Shown: positions 41,859 through 50,495, counted from the first letter of the stretch. The stretch: DNA of 64,000 nucleotides from Pinirhizobacter soli (GCF_015905305.1 NZ_JADZLQ010000001.1:1202599-1266598), one strand, 5' to 3'. The notes: generated by a model from the sequence alone, not told the origin. Made by a program: numbers and translations.

Positions 41859-43697
41859 CTACGGCGTCCAGGACGCCTTGATGCTGACGCCTGAGTAAGC
41901 GGCATAGCCGCGAATCTTGACGTAGTAAGTCCCGGCCTTGGGCGCCGCCACGGTGCACGTCTCGGCATTGCCCGTCTTGTACGGACGGCAATCGTAGGTC
42001 GTGGTGGTGGGCGCCGCTCCGAAACGGGTGTACAGGTCGGCATCACCCGTGCCACCGGACATGGCGATGGTGAGATTCCTGGCGCCGGCCGCGATAACCA
42101 CGGTGTATGTCGTTTCGCTTCCCTTGGCACCGGACAGGCCCGTCTTGGCTACGCCATTGGACAGCGCCGTACCGCCACCGCCACCGCCACCACTACCGCA
42201 GGTCACGCCCACACCCTGGAAGGCAGTGGCTACGTTGGCCGCGGAAAAGCCAAGATCCGTCGCGGCACTGGCCACGCCGCATGCGCCGTTGTTGAAGGTC
42301 TCGTTCGCACCCCAGTAAAGCGCGTTGGCGCGCGCGAACACCTTGAAGGCCTTCTGGGTATCCCAGCCGCTGGTCTTTGCCAGCAGGCAGAACGCCTTGT
42401 TGTAGACGCCACTGGAATAGTGAACGTCAAGGCTGGAGGTGTAGTCAGCGGCGTTGTCGATGGAGCCACCATCCTGCGGCGGGTTGCACATGTAGCGCAG
42501 GGCATTGCCGATGCCTGCGCTGGTCTTGACGATGTCGGCGCCGACCAGGAAGTCGTTGCTTCCACGGTCGAAGTATTCCGTCGCCTCACCGGCGATATCC
42601 GAGTACGCCTCGTTCATGCCACCGGATTGACCGGTATAGGCGAGGTTGGAATGCTGCTCGGTATAACCATGGCTGATCTCATGGCCGGTAACGTCGATCG
42701 CCACCAGCGGGTAGAACGTGCTGGCGCCATCGCCGAAGCTCATCTGGGTGCCGTCCCAGAATGCGTTTTCGTAGCTGTTGCCGTAGTGCACCTTCATCAG
42801 CAGCACCTGGTTCAGCGGCGCGGCGCCGGTGTAGGCGACGTACATGTCATGTACGACTCCACCAAAATGGTGGGCATCGTTGATCGGCGAGTACGCACCA
42901 TTGATGGCATCGCCCTGGCTGGTCGGGCAGGTAAAGCTCCACAGCGTGCCGCCGCTGGTCTTGTGATTGAGGTTATAGGTCTTGACGTTGGCGTTCTGCG
43001 CCGTGCACGTGCTGCCCGACTGCGTCACGCGCAACGCGGGATAGTCCGTGCCGTAGGTGTATTGGCCTGTCTTGGCATTGCCGCCCGGACCGGTGGCATC
43101 GACCTCGGCATTGGCAAGGCCCTCCCACTGCGCGATCACCTCCCCGGTATTGGCATCGATGATGGCCGTGGGCCGTGATGGACGATCGCCGTTGAGCACG
43201 TACGAAGTGAGGTACACCAGGCGCGCGGGCGCGTTGTCCTGGGGATAGACATAGAGGTCGGCGCGAGTGTTCTCGGGCTTCGCCCCCAGCGCTACGAGCG
43301 AGGCATTTCGTCGCTGCAACACAGCCAGTGCGGCCGCCTGGTCGAGCTTCGGCGTCACCGACGCAAGCTCCACGGTCAGGCTGGTCGCGACCACGCCCGT
43401 CGCCCGCAGCGCATTGCCACGGTCGTCCTGCTCGACGGCGACGGTTTTCCCATACACGGGTACCCCCATGTAGGTCTGTTGCATGCGCACCGTGCGCGTG
43501 CCATGCGCAGTAGGCGACGAGTTTTTCTCGACCAGGCCCGACCGGTTGTCCAGGCCCAGCTGGCCGGCGAGGCTTGCCACGGGTGTTGCATTCAAGCTTT
43601 GGGCGACCATCTTCTGCTCGGTCGCGGCATGCACTTGCGATGCGGCGGCCAGTGCCAGCGCAACGACCAGTGCATTCGAACGAAATGAACTTGCCAT
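41859..43697 (-). CDS. Secreted M4 (thermolysin-like) metallopeptidase with PPC domain
   Basis: 612 residues from the ATG at 43697, preceded by GGAGGAAACAC. Signal peptide about 1-24; FTP/PepSY propeptide about 30-200; M4 catalytic domain about 205-500 with zinc motif HEISH (H339, H343), third ligand E363 in GGMNEAYSD and catalytic H426 in DVHYSSGVYNKAF. A seven-glycine linker (about 503-509) joins a C-terminal pre-peptidase (PPC) domain that is normally removed after secretion. A general extracellular protease role is likely. A paralogue lies directly upstream. Confidence 0.93.
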   Translation of the reverse strand: MASSFRSNALVVALALAAASQVHAATEQKMVAQSLNATPVASLAGQLGLDNRSGLVEKNSSPTAHGTRTVRMQQTYMGVPVYGKTVAVEQDDRGNALRATGVVATSLTVELASVTPKLDQAAALAVLQRRNASLVALGAKPENTRADLYVYPQDNAPARLVYLTSYVLNGDRPSRPTAIIDANTGEVIAQWEGLANAEVDATGPGGNAKTGQYTYGTDYPALRVTQSGSTCTAQNANVKTYNLNHKTSGGTLWSFTCPTSQGDAINGAYSPINDAHHFGGVVHDMYVAYTGAAPLNQVLLMKVHYGNSYENAFWDGTQMSFGDGASTFYPLVAIDVTGHEISHGYTEQHSNLAYTGQSGGMNEAYSDIAGEATEYFDRGSNDFLVGADIVKTSAGIGNALRYMCNPPQDGGSIDNAADYTSSLDVHYSSGVYNKAFCLLAKTSGWDTQKAFKVFARANALYWGANETFNNGACGVASAATDLGFSAANVATAFQGVGVTCGSGGGGGGGTALSNGVAKTGLSGAKGSETTYTVVIAAGARNLTIAMSGGTGDADLYTRFGAAPTTTTYDCRPYKTGNAETCTVAAPKAGTYYVKIRGYAAYSGVSIKASWTP

Positions 43698-44078
43698 GTG
43701 TTTCCTCCCAAGGTAGCGCGCGCACTCGCCTGTTGCGACCGCGACGGCCACATCTCGACATGCCGCATGAAGCGGCTCCGGTGGTTTTTTTATGACCTCC
43801 GAGAGGATCAACGACGCTGCCCGGCCCCTCTCCTTCCGGGATAGCGCGGATCCTTCAAGTTGCGTCACCGGCCTCCACCGGCGCCACGGAGTGTCGCGCA
43901 GGCTCCCCGCCTGTCGACGCAATTGAAACTAGCAGGTTGACCAAGGTGTACTGTGAGGCAGTTCTCATGTTCGCAAGCTCTTGCTTATTCGGCAATTCCT
44001 TGCGAAATCGTTTTCATGGTGCAGCCAAGCAGTTGTATTGAAGCATGTTTGCTCCATTGCCACGAGGCAAACCGAAGC
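43698..44078 (-). promoter_or_regulatory. Structured upstream region of the M4 peptidase gene
   Basis: This stretch holds no credible gene. On the minus strand TTGCGTC (43916-43922) can pair with GACGCAA (43860-43866), enclosing a CAGGC-GGGGA-GCCTG hairpin. A second long stem runs from GGATCC (43848-43853) to GATCC (43805-43809), with internal GCGCT/AGCGT and CCCGG/CCGGG helices. The arrangement is a candidate cis-regulatory RNA; I could not match it to a known riboswitch. No clear promoter was found. Confidence 0.4.
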
Positions 44079-44117
44079 GAAAGAAAAAGCGGACACGCGG
44101 CATGCGCGTGCCCGCTT
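44079..44117 (-). terminator. Intrinsic terminator of the second M4 peptidase gene
   Basis: On the minus strand AAGCGGGCACGCG pairs with CGCGTGTCCGCTT (13 bp, one G-T pair) and the stem is followed by TTTTTCTTTC. It lies 11 bp after the stop of the upstream protease and is a textbook intrinsic terminator. Confidence 0.9.
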
Positions 44118-44128
44118 ACAAGGGAAAA

Positions 44129-45649
44129 CTAGTTGCAACGCACGCCGACCGCGTCGAATGCGTCAACGACATCATCGACGGAAGAGCCAAGGTCGTTGGC
44201 CGCGGCCACTACGCCGCACGCGCCCTGGTTGAACGTGCTATTGGCCGTCCAGTACAGCTTGTTGGCCCGGGCGAAAGCCTCGAAAGCGGAAAGCGCGTTC
44301 CATCCTTCGGTTTTGGCCAGCGTGCAGAACGCCTTGTTGTATACGCCGCTGGAAAAATGGTTTTCCATGGGTTTGAAATCGCGCTGATGATCGATGGATC
44401 GACCATCGCGCCTGGGTTCGCACATGTATCGCAAGGCAGGCGTGGTCTTGGTGATCTCGGCGCCCACGAGGAAATCATTCGAACCATTGGCGTAAAACTT
44501 CGCCGCCTCGCCGGCCATGTCGGAGAATGCCTCGTTCATGCCGCCGGAATGATTGCTGTTGTAGATAAGATTCGAGTTATCCGTTGTATAGCCATGACTT
44601 ACCTCATGGGCGATCACGTCCAGGGCGACCAGGGGATAGAACACGGTGTTGCCGTCACCAAACTGCATGGTGCGGCTGGCGGGATTCCAGGATGCGTTGT
44701 CGTAGTTCCGCGCATAGTGGACCTGCGCAATGAGCGGCGTGGATATCGGCGGCTGTCCGGTGAGTTCGCGATACATGGCGAACACCGCCGAACCGTAGTG
44801 GTGGGCGTCATTGAGAGGGCCATAGCCGCCGTTGATGCCATCGCCGATGTTGGTCGGGCAGACGAACGACCATGGCGTGCGGTTGCCGGTATTGGTGGTC
44901 TGCCGAAGGTTGACCGTGATGACGCTTTCGTTCTGCAGCGCGCAGGTGCCGTTGTTCGAGGTCACCCGCAGCAGGGGTTTGTCCACGCCATAAGTCACGG
45001 TGCCGATCTTGGCGTTGCCGCCCGGGCCGTTAGCCACGTCACTGGCGTGCATCAGTTCGTCCCAGCGCTCAAGCACCGTGCCATCGCTGGCATCGACGAT
45101 TCCGGCCGGCACCGAGGGATGCTCGCCACCGATACCCACCGATACCCGCCATGCCAGCCGCGCGATGTTGTCCTGGCCGACGTGATAAAAAAGGTCACTG
45201 GCGCCCTCGGTGATTTCCGCGCCGCCCGCCAATGACATCCCGCCCAGTAGCATGCCGCGCGCAGCCGCGGCATCAAGCTGCGGCCGCGGCGAGGCAAGCG
45301 CTGCCACATCGCGGGTGAAGGTCCCCGTGGCACTGACGATGATTTCATCGCCGTTCGCCACTTCGACCGTGGCGATGCTTCCCAGGATCGGCACGCCGTT
45401 CTTCAGCTGCTGCAGTTTGACTGTGCGGGTGCCATGAACCGTGGCCGCCGAAGCCTCGACCCGCCAGTCGGTCCCCAGGTCTGCATCGATGATCCGTGAC
45501 ATGCCGGCCAACTGACTGCCCTGTAGCGAGTCGCCGTCGATGCGTTGGGACTGGGCAGCGTGCAACATGGACGCCGGCAGCGCCAGAGCGATGGCGCACG
45601 CACAAAGGGAAAGGCGGCCAAGGGGGCCGCGCGGATAGTTCACATGCAT
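44129..45649 (-). CDS. Secreted M4 (thermolysin-like) metallopeptidase without PPC domain
   Basis: 506 residues from the ATG at 45649, preceded by GGAG. Signal peptide about 1-32, propeptide to about 205, catalytic domain with zinc motif HEVSH (H348, H352), E373 in GGMNEAFSD and H431 in ENHFSSGVYNKAF. It ends directly after the catalytic domain (VGVRCN). It is a clear paralogue of the next gene downstream, sharing the segments SNDFLVGA and SSGVYNKAFC, and probably arose by tandem duplication. Confidence 0.93.
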   Translation of the reverse strand: MHVNYPRGPLGRLSLCACAIALALPASMLHAAQSQRIDGDSLQGSQLAGMSRIIDADLGTDWRVEASAATVHGTRTVKLQQLKNGVPILGSIATVEVANGDEIIVSATGTFTRDVAALASPRPQLDAAAARGMLLGGMSLAGGAEITEGASDLFYHVGQDNIARLAWRVSVGIGGEHPSVPAGIVDASDGTVLERWDELMHASDVANGPGGNAKIGTVTYGVDKPLLRVTSNNGTCALQNESVITVNLRQTTNTGNRTPWSFVCPTNIGDGINGGYGPLNDAHHYGSAVFAMYRELTGQPPISTPLIAQVHYARNYDNASWNPASRTMQFGDGNTVFYPLVALDVIAHEVSHGYTTDNSNLIYNSNHSGGMNEAFSDMAGEAAKFYANGSNDFLVGAEITKTTPALRYMCEPRRDGRSIDHQRDFKPMENHFSSGVYNKAFCTLAKTEGWNALSAFEAFARANKLYWTANSTFNQGACGVVAAANDLGSSVDDVVDAFDAVGVRCN

Positions 45650-45827
45650 GGGAAGGCTCCAGGTAACGGCGCCACGTCGGCGCCTGCGGGCGACGTTGCC
45701 CGCCTGGAAACTCTGGACTTCCGCTACGGGCCGATGCAGCCGTGCACAGCCCTTTGCCGCCGTCGGGAATGACGTCGTCCGGCGTACACGTACAGGAAAT
45801 ACCGGGTAAGCCTAAGCCCCGAGGTTG

Positions 45828-46385
45828 TCAAAGCATGCCGGTTTCGAGCTTGGCCGCATCCGACATCATCGAATGATTCCACGGCGGATCGAAGACGAGG
45901 TCGACATCCGCCTCACTGACCGTGGGGATCAGTTCAAGCTTGGTGCGTACGTCATCGACCAGGATGTCGCCCATGCCGCAACCGGGCGCGGTCAGGGTCA
46001 TCTTCACGTACACCTTGCGCTCGCCGGCATCGGTGCGCTCGAGAGTGGCGTCGTAGACCAGGCCAAGCTCCACCACGTTGATGGGGATTTCCGGATCGAA
46101 GCAGGTGCGAAGCTGTTGCCACACGAGTTTTTCGACGTCTTCATCGCCGGCATCGGCCGGAAGCTCGATGGCTGGGGGTGCGTCCTTGCCCAGGGCGTCG
46201 GCGTCCTGGCCCGCGATGCGGAATAAATTGCCCTCGACATACACCGTGAAGCTGCCGCCGAGGGCCTGGGTGATGTACCCGATCTGGCCGGCGGGCAGGG
46301 TCACCTGCTCACCCTGGGGAACCATCACCGCCACGCAATCGCGCTCGAGGGTGAAAGGCTCGCTGCTAAGACTGAAACCGCTCAT
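45828..46385 (-). CDS. sufT: Fe-S cluster assembly protein SufT
   Basis: 185 residues from the ATG at 46385 (MSGFSLSSEPFTLERDC); a longer in-frame start has no family support. An N-terminal domain of about 85 residues precedes the MIP18/DUF59 domain with DPEIPINVVELGLVYD, LTAPGCGMGDILVDDV and VDLVFDPPWN. SufT helps mature Fe-S proteins under high demand. It stands alone here, outside a suf operon. Confidence 0.9.
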   Translation of the reverse strand: MSGFSLSSEPFTLERDCVAVMVPQGEQVTLPAGQIGYITQALGGSFTVYVEGNLFRIAGQDADALGKDAPPAIELPADAGDEDVEKLVWQQLRTCFDPEIPINVVELGLVYDATLERTDAGERKVYVKMTLTAPGCGMGDILVDDVRTKLELIPTVSEADVDLVFDPPWNHSMMSDAAKLETGML

Positions 46386-46527
46386 GGAATTCTCGAAAGC
46401 CACCAGACCAGCGACGGCAAAGTCGCCCATTATGACGCTACTCACCTGAAAATCGGGCCGCAAGGCACCGATCTCAACCCGGCCCGGTATCATGTCCGTT
46501 TGCCGCCAAGCATAAGGATATCGCCCC

Positions 46528-46563
46528 ATGCCGACCCCTTCCCGCTGGATCGTGCCGGCGTGA
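46528..46563 (+). CDS. Possible 11-codon leader peptide
   Basis: A short frame (MPTPSRWIVPA) has AAGGAT eight bases upstream, a better ribosome site than the next gene has. Its TGA stop overlaps the GTG start of the downstream membrane protein (GTGA). It may be a coupling leader, or chance. Confidence 0.3.
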   Translation: MPTPSRWIVPA

Positions 46564-47033
46564 GTCGCCTGTTCTACGGAATGCTCTGCTGCGTATTGTT
46601 CGCCCTGGCGGGCGGCGCGGCGCTATCGGTGCTTGCCATGTTCGCCCAGCCCCTGGGCCGGCTGCTGGGCCTTCCCGCGGGCTTCGCGGCGCATCCGCTG
46701 GCATGGCTTGTCCTGCCCGCGGGATGGCTCCTGGGCACAGGCTTGCGGCATTGGGTGCAATTGGGTGCCGTTACCCGCGCGGCACTTGGCGCAGCGTCCC
46801 TGGTGATCGCTGCCCTCTATGCCAACTGCCTGGTGACCTGGGGAAGGATCGCCAGCGCCTTCGGCATCGGTTTCGTCCAGGCCATGCGCGATGCGGGCCT
46901 TGCCAATACCGTGGGCATGGCAAGGCTTGGCCTGACTGCCGGCGACCACCTGCTCTACGCGCTGGCGCTCGCCCTGGCCGCCTGGGCCGCTGGCCGCGCC
47001 CGGCGGCCGGTGGTCAGTCGTCCAGCGCCTTGA
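46560..47033 (+). CDS. Small membrane protein of unknown function
   Basis: 157 residues from the GTG at 46560; an upstream start at 46500 would give 177 residues but adds a polar, non-family-like segment. Four hydrophobic segments lie at about 4-28, 42-64, 72-97 and 127-146. I do not recognise the family. It is divergent from sufT and its 3' end overlaps the convergent pntB by 20 bp. Confidence 0.6.
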   Translation: MSRLFYGMLCCVLFALAGGAALSVLAMFAQPLGRLLGLPAGFAAHPLAWLVLPAGWLLGTGLRHWVQLGAVTRAALGAASLVIAALYANCLVTWGRIASAFGIGFVQAMRDAGLANTVGMARLGLTAGDHLLYALALALAAWAAGRARRPVVSRPAP

Positions 47034-48444
47034 TACCGGCCACCAGCTGGCCGGCCACGGCCTGGCCGTCGCCATAGAGCATGCGGGCGTTGTCGGCATA
47101 GAACAGCGCGTTCTCGATCCCGGCGAAACCCGTGCCCTGCCCGCGCTTGACCACGATCACCTGCCGGCACTGCGCCACGTCCAGGATCGGCATGCCGTAG
47201 ATCGGCGAGGTGGGATCGGTCTTTGCCAGGGGATTGACCACGTCGTTGGCGCCGATCACCACGGCGACATCGGTGGTGGGTAGTTCCGGATTCACATCGT
47301 CCATGTCCACGATAAGGTCATACGGAACGCCGGCTTCCGCCAACAGCACATTCATATGCCCGGGCATGCGTCCGGCCACCGGATGGATGGCAAAACGTAC
47401 CTTTACCCCCCGGGCGATCAGCAGCTGCGAGAACTCCCATACCTTGTGCTGGGCCTGGGCCACCGCCATGCCGTAACCGGGCACGATCACCACGCGCTCG
47501 GCGTAAGCGAGCATTACCGCCGCGTCCGCGGCATCGATCGGTTTCTGCGCACCGGCAAGCGCCGTGGCGGGGCCCGACGCTGCACCGAAGCTACCGAATA
47601 GCACGTTACCCAACGAGCGGTTCATCGCCCGCGCCATCAACTGCGTCAACAGCGTACCGGCCGCGCCCACCACGGTGCCTGCGATCACCATCGCCTCATT
47701 CCCCAGCACGTAGCCCTCGAAGGCCACCGCCAGGCCCGTGAGCGCGTTGTACAGCGAGATCACCACCGGCATGTCGGCGCCGCCGATCGGCAGCGTCATC
47801 ATCACGCCCAGGATAAGGGCAAGGGCAAAGAACGCGCACACCAGCGGCATGGTCGGGCCGGAGATGGTCATGAAGCCCGCCAGCGCCAGTGCCGCCAGCA
47901 GCACCAGCGCATTGACCGTGCGCTGGCCAGGGAACACGTAGCGACGGTCGATCCATCCCTGCAGCTTGCCGAAGGCGATCAGCGAACCTGAAAAACTCAC
48001 CGCGCCGATCAGGCCGCCCAACAGGGCCAGCACCAGCTGCGGCATCGATGGCGGCGTGTAATTGGCCGCTACAAACGTGCCGCCGCCCATCAGTTCCACC
48101 ACATGGCCGCTCACGGCGAGCAGTTCCGCCGCGCCGATCGCCGCGGCAGCGCCGCCGCCCATGCCGTTGTACAGGGCCACCATCTGCGGCATCGCGGTCA
48201 TCGCCACGCGGCGCCCCGACCACCAGGCGCCCAGGGTGCCCAGCACCACGGCCACCACCATCAGCCAGCGGTTGGCGAGGTCCGGCAGGCAGAAGGTGGC
48301 AAGCACCGCCAGCACCATGCCCACGCCGGCCCAGCCGATGCCCCCGCGAGCGGTGCGCGGGGAACTCATGCGTTTGAGACCAAGGATGAAAAGGAGCGCG
48401 GCGAGAAAATAGCAGGCCTTGATGGCCATCCCGAGCCAGGCCAT
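47014..48444 (-). CDS. pntB: Proton-translocating NAD(P)+ transhydrogenase subunit beta
   Basis: 476 residues. About nine membrane helices fill the first 270 residues. The C-terminal NADP(H)-binding domain III carries VIVPGYGMAVAQAQHKVWE and AINPVAGRMPGHMNVLLAEA-like motifs (HPVAGRMPGHMNVLL here) plus VVIGANDVVNP. It couples hydride transfer from NADH to NADP+ with proton flow. It directly follows pntAb, sharing one base. Confidence 0.97.
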   Translation of the reverse strand: MAWLGMAIKACYFLAALLFILGLKRMSSPRTARGGIGWAGVGMVLAVLATFCLPDLANRWLMVVAVVLGTLGAWWSGRRVAMTAMPQMVALYNGMGGGAAAAIGAAELLAVSGHVVELMGGGTFVAANYTPPSMPQLVLALLGGLIGAVSFSGSLIAFGKLQGWIDRRYVFPGQRTVNALVLLAALALAGFMTISGPTMPLVCAFFALALILGVMMTLPIGGADMPVVISLYNALTGLAVAFEGYVLGNEAMVIAGTVVGAAGTLLTQLMARAMNRSLGNVLFGSFGAASGPATALAGAQKPIDAADAAVMLAYAERVVIVPGYGMAVAQAQHKVWEFSQLLIARGVKVRFAIHPVAGRMPGHMNVLLAEAGVPYDLIVDMDDVNPELPTTDVAVVIGANDVVNPLAKTDPTSPIYGMPILDVAQCRQVIVVKRGQGTGFAGIENALFYADNARMLYGDGQAVAGQLVAGIKALDD

Positions 48445-48743
48445 CAGTGCTTGCCCCCGCCGGCCGGGGTACTGGACTTGAACATCTCCAGCATGCGCGC
48501 CGTGGCCACGTAGCCACCGGCGGCGTTGCCGGCGCCCAGCAGCACGCCGATGAAGCCGATGGCCGTTTCCAGCGGCGTGGTGGCATGCCCCAGGGCGATC
48601 ATGGCGCCCACCAGCACGATGCCGTGGATGAAATTGGAGCCGGACATCAGGGGGGTGTGGAGGATCACCGGGACCCTGCCGATGATTTCATACCCGGTAA
48701 AAGCCGCCAGCATGAACACGTAAAGCGCCACGAAACCGTCCAT
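48444..48743 (-). CDS. pntAb: NAD(P)+ transhydrogenase subunit alpha-2 (membrane part of PntA)
   Basis: 99 residues from the ATG at 48743 (MDGFVALYVFMLAAFTGYEI); an in-frame start at 48767 is possible. Three membrane helices with the conserved VPVILHTPLMSGSNFIHGI. In bacteria with a split PntA this small protein carries the membrane helices that enterics fuse to the dehydrogenase domain. Its partner pntAa lies 1.8 kb upstream beyond an inserted cassette. Confidence 0.93.
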   Translation of the reverse strand: MDGFVALYVFMLAAFTGYEIIGRVPVILHTPLMSGSNFIHGIVLVGAMIALGHATTPLETAIGFIGVLLGAGNAAGGYVATARMLEMFKSSTPAGGGKH

Positions 48744-48838
48744 CGATCCCCATCCGCAGTGGCTCAAGTCCCACCCATCATACGGACTTCCCTGTCAACG
48801 CTTACACTGGGTACTGCGTTATTTCCCCGGTAGACGCC

Positions 48839-49477
48839 ATGGAGCAAAAACATGCGCCGCCGCGGGTGCCCTCTGCGAAGGACGAGACAGCCTTGAATGC
48901 CACCGGTGCCGTCATCGACGCCGGGTTCGAGGAGCATATCGCCGGGGCCCCTGCCACCCTGGAGGCCTTCCTGGCCCAGGTAGAGCGGCGCGCGTGGCGA
49001 ATGGCGGAAATGAACCTTGGCAACCGCGAGGACGCCATGGACGCCGTGCAGGACGCCATGCTGCGGCTGGTGCGGCACTACCGCGACAAGCCTGCCGCGG
49101 AGTGGTCGCCGCTGTTCTGGGGCATCCTGCGCCGGCGCATCGTCGACCTGCAGCGCCGCCGCAAGGTGCGCTCGGTCGTGGTCGGATGGCTGGGCGGCGG
49201 CAAGGACGACGACGGCGATGAACTACCCGCTTGGGAACCGGCCGATACCGGGCCTGGCCCGGCGGCAAGACTGGAAGACAGCCAGGCTTACGCGCATATA
49301 AGCCAGGCCGTACGCAAGCTGCCGCGCCGCCAGCGCGAAGCATTCATGCTGCGCGTGCTCGAAGGGCTGGACGTTGCTGAAACAGCGGCCGCCATGGACT
49401 GCTCGCAGGGAAGCGTCAAGACACATCTGTCGCGTGCGATGCAAAGCCTGCGCGACCAACTCGAGGAATGGCGATGA
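48839..49477 (+). CDS. ECF-type RNA polymerase sigma factor
   Basis: 212 residues. Region 2 is GNREDAMDAVQDAMLRLVRHY with FWGILRRRIVDLQRR; region 4 is KLPRRQREAFMLRVLEGLDV with the helix-turn-helix DCSQGSVKTHLSRAM. Regions 1.1 and 3 are missing, as in ECF sigmas. It overlaps the next gene by 4 bp (ATGA), a single-helix membrane protein that could be its anti-sigma. It divides the pnt genes and is transcribed against them. Confidence 0.9.
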   Translation: MEQKHAPPRVPSAKDETALNATGAVIDAGFEEHIAGAPATLEAFLAQVERRAWRMAEMNLGNREDAMDAVQDAMLRLVRHYRDKPAAEWSPLFWGILRRRIVDLQRRRKVRSVVVGWLGGGKDDDGDELPAWEPADTGPGPAARLEDSQAYAHISQAVRKLPRRQREAFMLRVLEGLDVAETAAAMDCSQGSVKTHLSRAMQSLRDQLEEWR

Positions 49478-49851
49478 ACGATCGCTCCGAAGACATTGCA
49501 CGCCGTGCCCGCGACCTTTACCGGCGTGCCAGCCACGACATCGACCCGGTGATTGCCGGCCGGTTGCGCGCGGCCCGCCGCGAAGCGATGGCAGGTCCGT
49601 CGACTTCCACGGCCAGCCGCCTGCTGCTGCCAGCCGGCGCCTTCGCCGTGCTGGCGCTGGCCGCGCTGCTGATCTGGCCCCAGGCGCCGCGCCCGAACAG
49701 CGCCATGGCACCCACCATGGCCACGGCCACCCTTGGCGATGCCGATGGCGACCTGCCGCCGGATGCCGATAGTGCGGACCCGGCGATGGTCGAGCATCTG
49801 CAGTTCTATGCCTGGCTCGCCGACGACTCCGGCAAGGCAGCGCAACGGTGA
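49474..49851 (+). CDS. Single-helix membrane protein, DUF3619-like; possible anti-sigma factor
   Basis: 125 residues from the ATG at 49474, with GAGG upstream. A charged N-terminal part (about 1-45, helical, Arg-rich) precedes one membrane helix (about 50-68) and an extracytoplasmic tail of about 55 residues. This topology and its overlap with the sigma gene suit a membrane anti-sigma factor, an inference. It overlaps the following gene by one base. Confidence 0.75.
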   Translation: MNDRSEDIARRARDLYRRASHDIDPVIAGRLRAARREAMAGPSTSTASRLLLPAGAFAVLALAALLIWPQAPRPNSAMAPTMATATLGDADGDLPPDADSADPAMVEHLQFYAWLADDSGKAAQR

Positions 49852-50486
49852 TGCACCGCCCTGCCCCTTCCTGCCTGCGTAGCCTCGTGGCCGCCGTGCT
49901 GCTGGCTATACCGGCCCTGGCCGTACACGCCCAGACGCCACCGCCCGGTCCACCGCCAAGGGCATCGATGGCCGTGCCGGACGCCAACGTGCCGGCACGG
50001 CCATGGTCGAGCCTGAGCCCTGCCCAACGCGGCCTGCTGGCGCCTTTCCAGGAGAAGTGGGACACCTTGCCCGCTGGCCGGCAGCAACACCTTCTCGAGC
50101 GGGCGGACCAATGGACTCACCTGCCGCCCGACCGCCAGGCAGCGATCCGCGAGCGGGTTGAGCGGTGGCAGGCGATGACACCTGAGCAGCGGGCCGCGGC
50201 GCGGCAGAACATGGACCGCTTCAAGGAGCTCACGCCCGAGCAGCGGCAACGCCTGCATGCGGCCTTCGAACGCTTCCGCAATCTCCCGCCCGACCAGCAG
50301 GCGGCCCTCGTAGCGCGCTGGCGGGCGCAGTCACCCGAACAGAGGCGCAACGGCCTGGAGAACATCGGCCCCGATGCCGTCGTGCCGCCGCCGCGCGACA
50401 TGGGCCCCCCGCCCGATGGCGGTCCGCCGCACGGTCCGGATGGACACCGGCCTCCGCCTCCACCGCCCGGCGATGAGCCGTTCTAG
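49851..50486 (+). CDS. Periplasmic DUF3106-like protein with 18-residue repeats
   Basis: 211 residues from the ATG at 49851 (a GTG three bases earlier is equally placed). Signal peptide about 1-29. The middle has five 18-residue repeats, each beginning with a [LM]-[ST/P]-P-x-[QR]-like turn and carrying an aromatic residue near the end (examples LPPDRQAAIRERVERWQA and LTPEQRQRLHAAFERFRN), plus a sixth shorter unit. A proline/glycine-rich tail closes it. The L-T-P-E-Q-R helices recall the Spy/CpxP periplasmic sensors. It is third in the sigma cassette. Confidence 0.8.
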   Translation: MHRPAPSCLRSLVAAVLLAIPALAVHAQTPPPGPPPRASMAVPDANVPARPWSSLSPAQRGLLAPFQEKWDTLPAGRQQHLLERADQWTHLPPDRQAAIRERVERWQAMTPEQRAAARQNMDRFKELTPEQRQRLHAAFERFRNLPPDQQAALVARWRAQSPEQRRNGLENIGPDAVVPPPRDMGPPPDGGPPHGPDGHRPPPPPPGDEPF

Positions 50487-50495
50487 CGGGAACTT

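Noticed and set aside
42173-42199. Seven-glycine run in the M4 peptidase as a sign of a frameshift
   Set aside because: The frame continues into a recognisable PPC domain; a glycine linker at this border is normal.
43762-43791. Plus-strand terminator (GCCGC-ATGAA-GCGGC then seven T)
   Set aside because: Eight bases separate the stem from the T-run, and no plus-strand gene ends nearby.
43797-43945. c-di-GMP (GEMM) riboswitch upstream of the M4 peptidase
   Set aside because: Such switches occur before secreted-protein genes and GGTGACGCAA looked similar at first, but the conserved GGCAAACC segment and the second GCGGGG half are absent.
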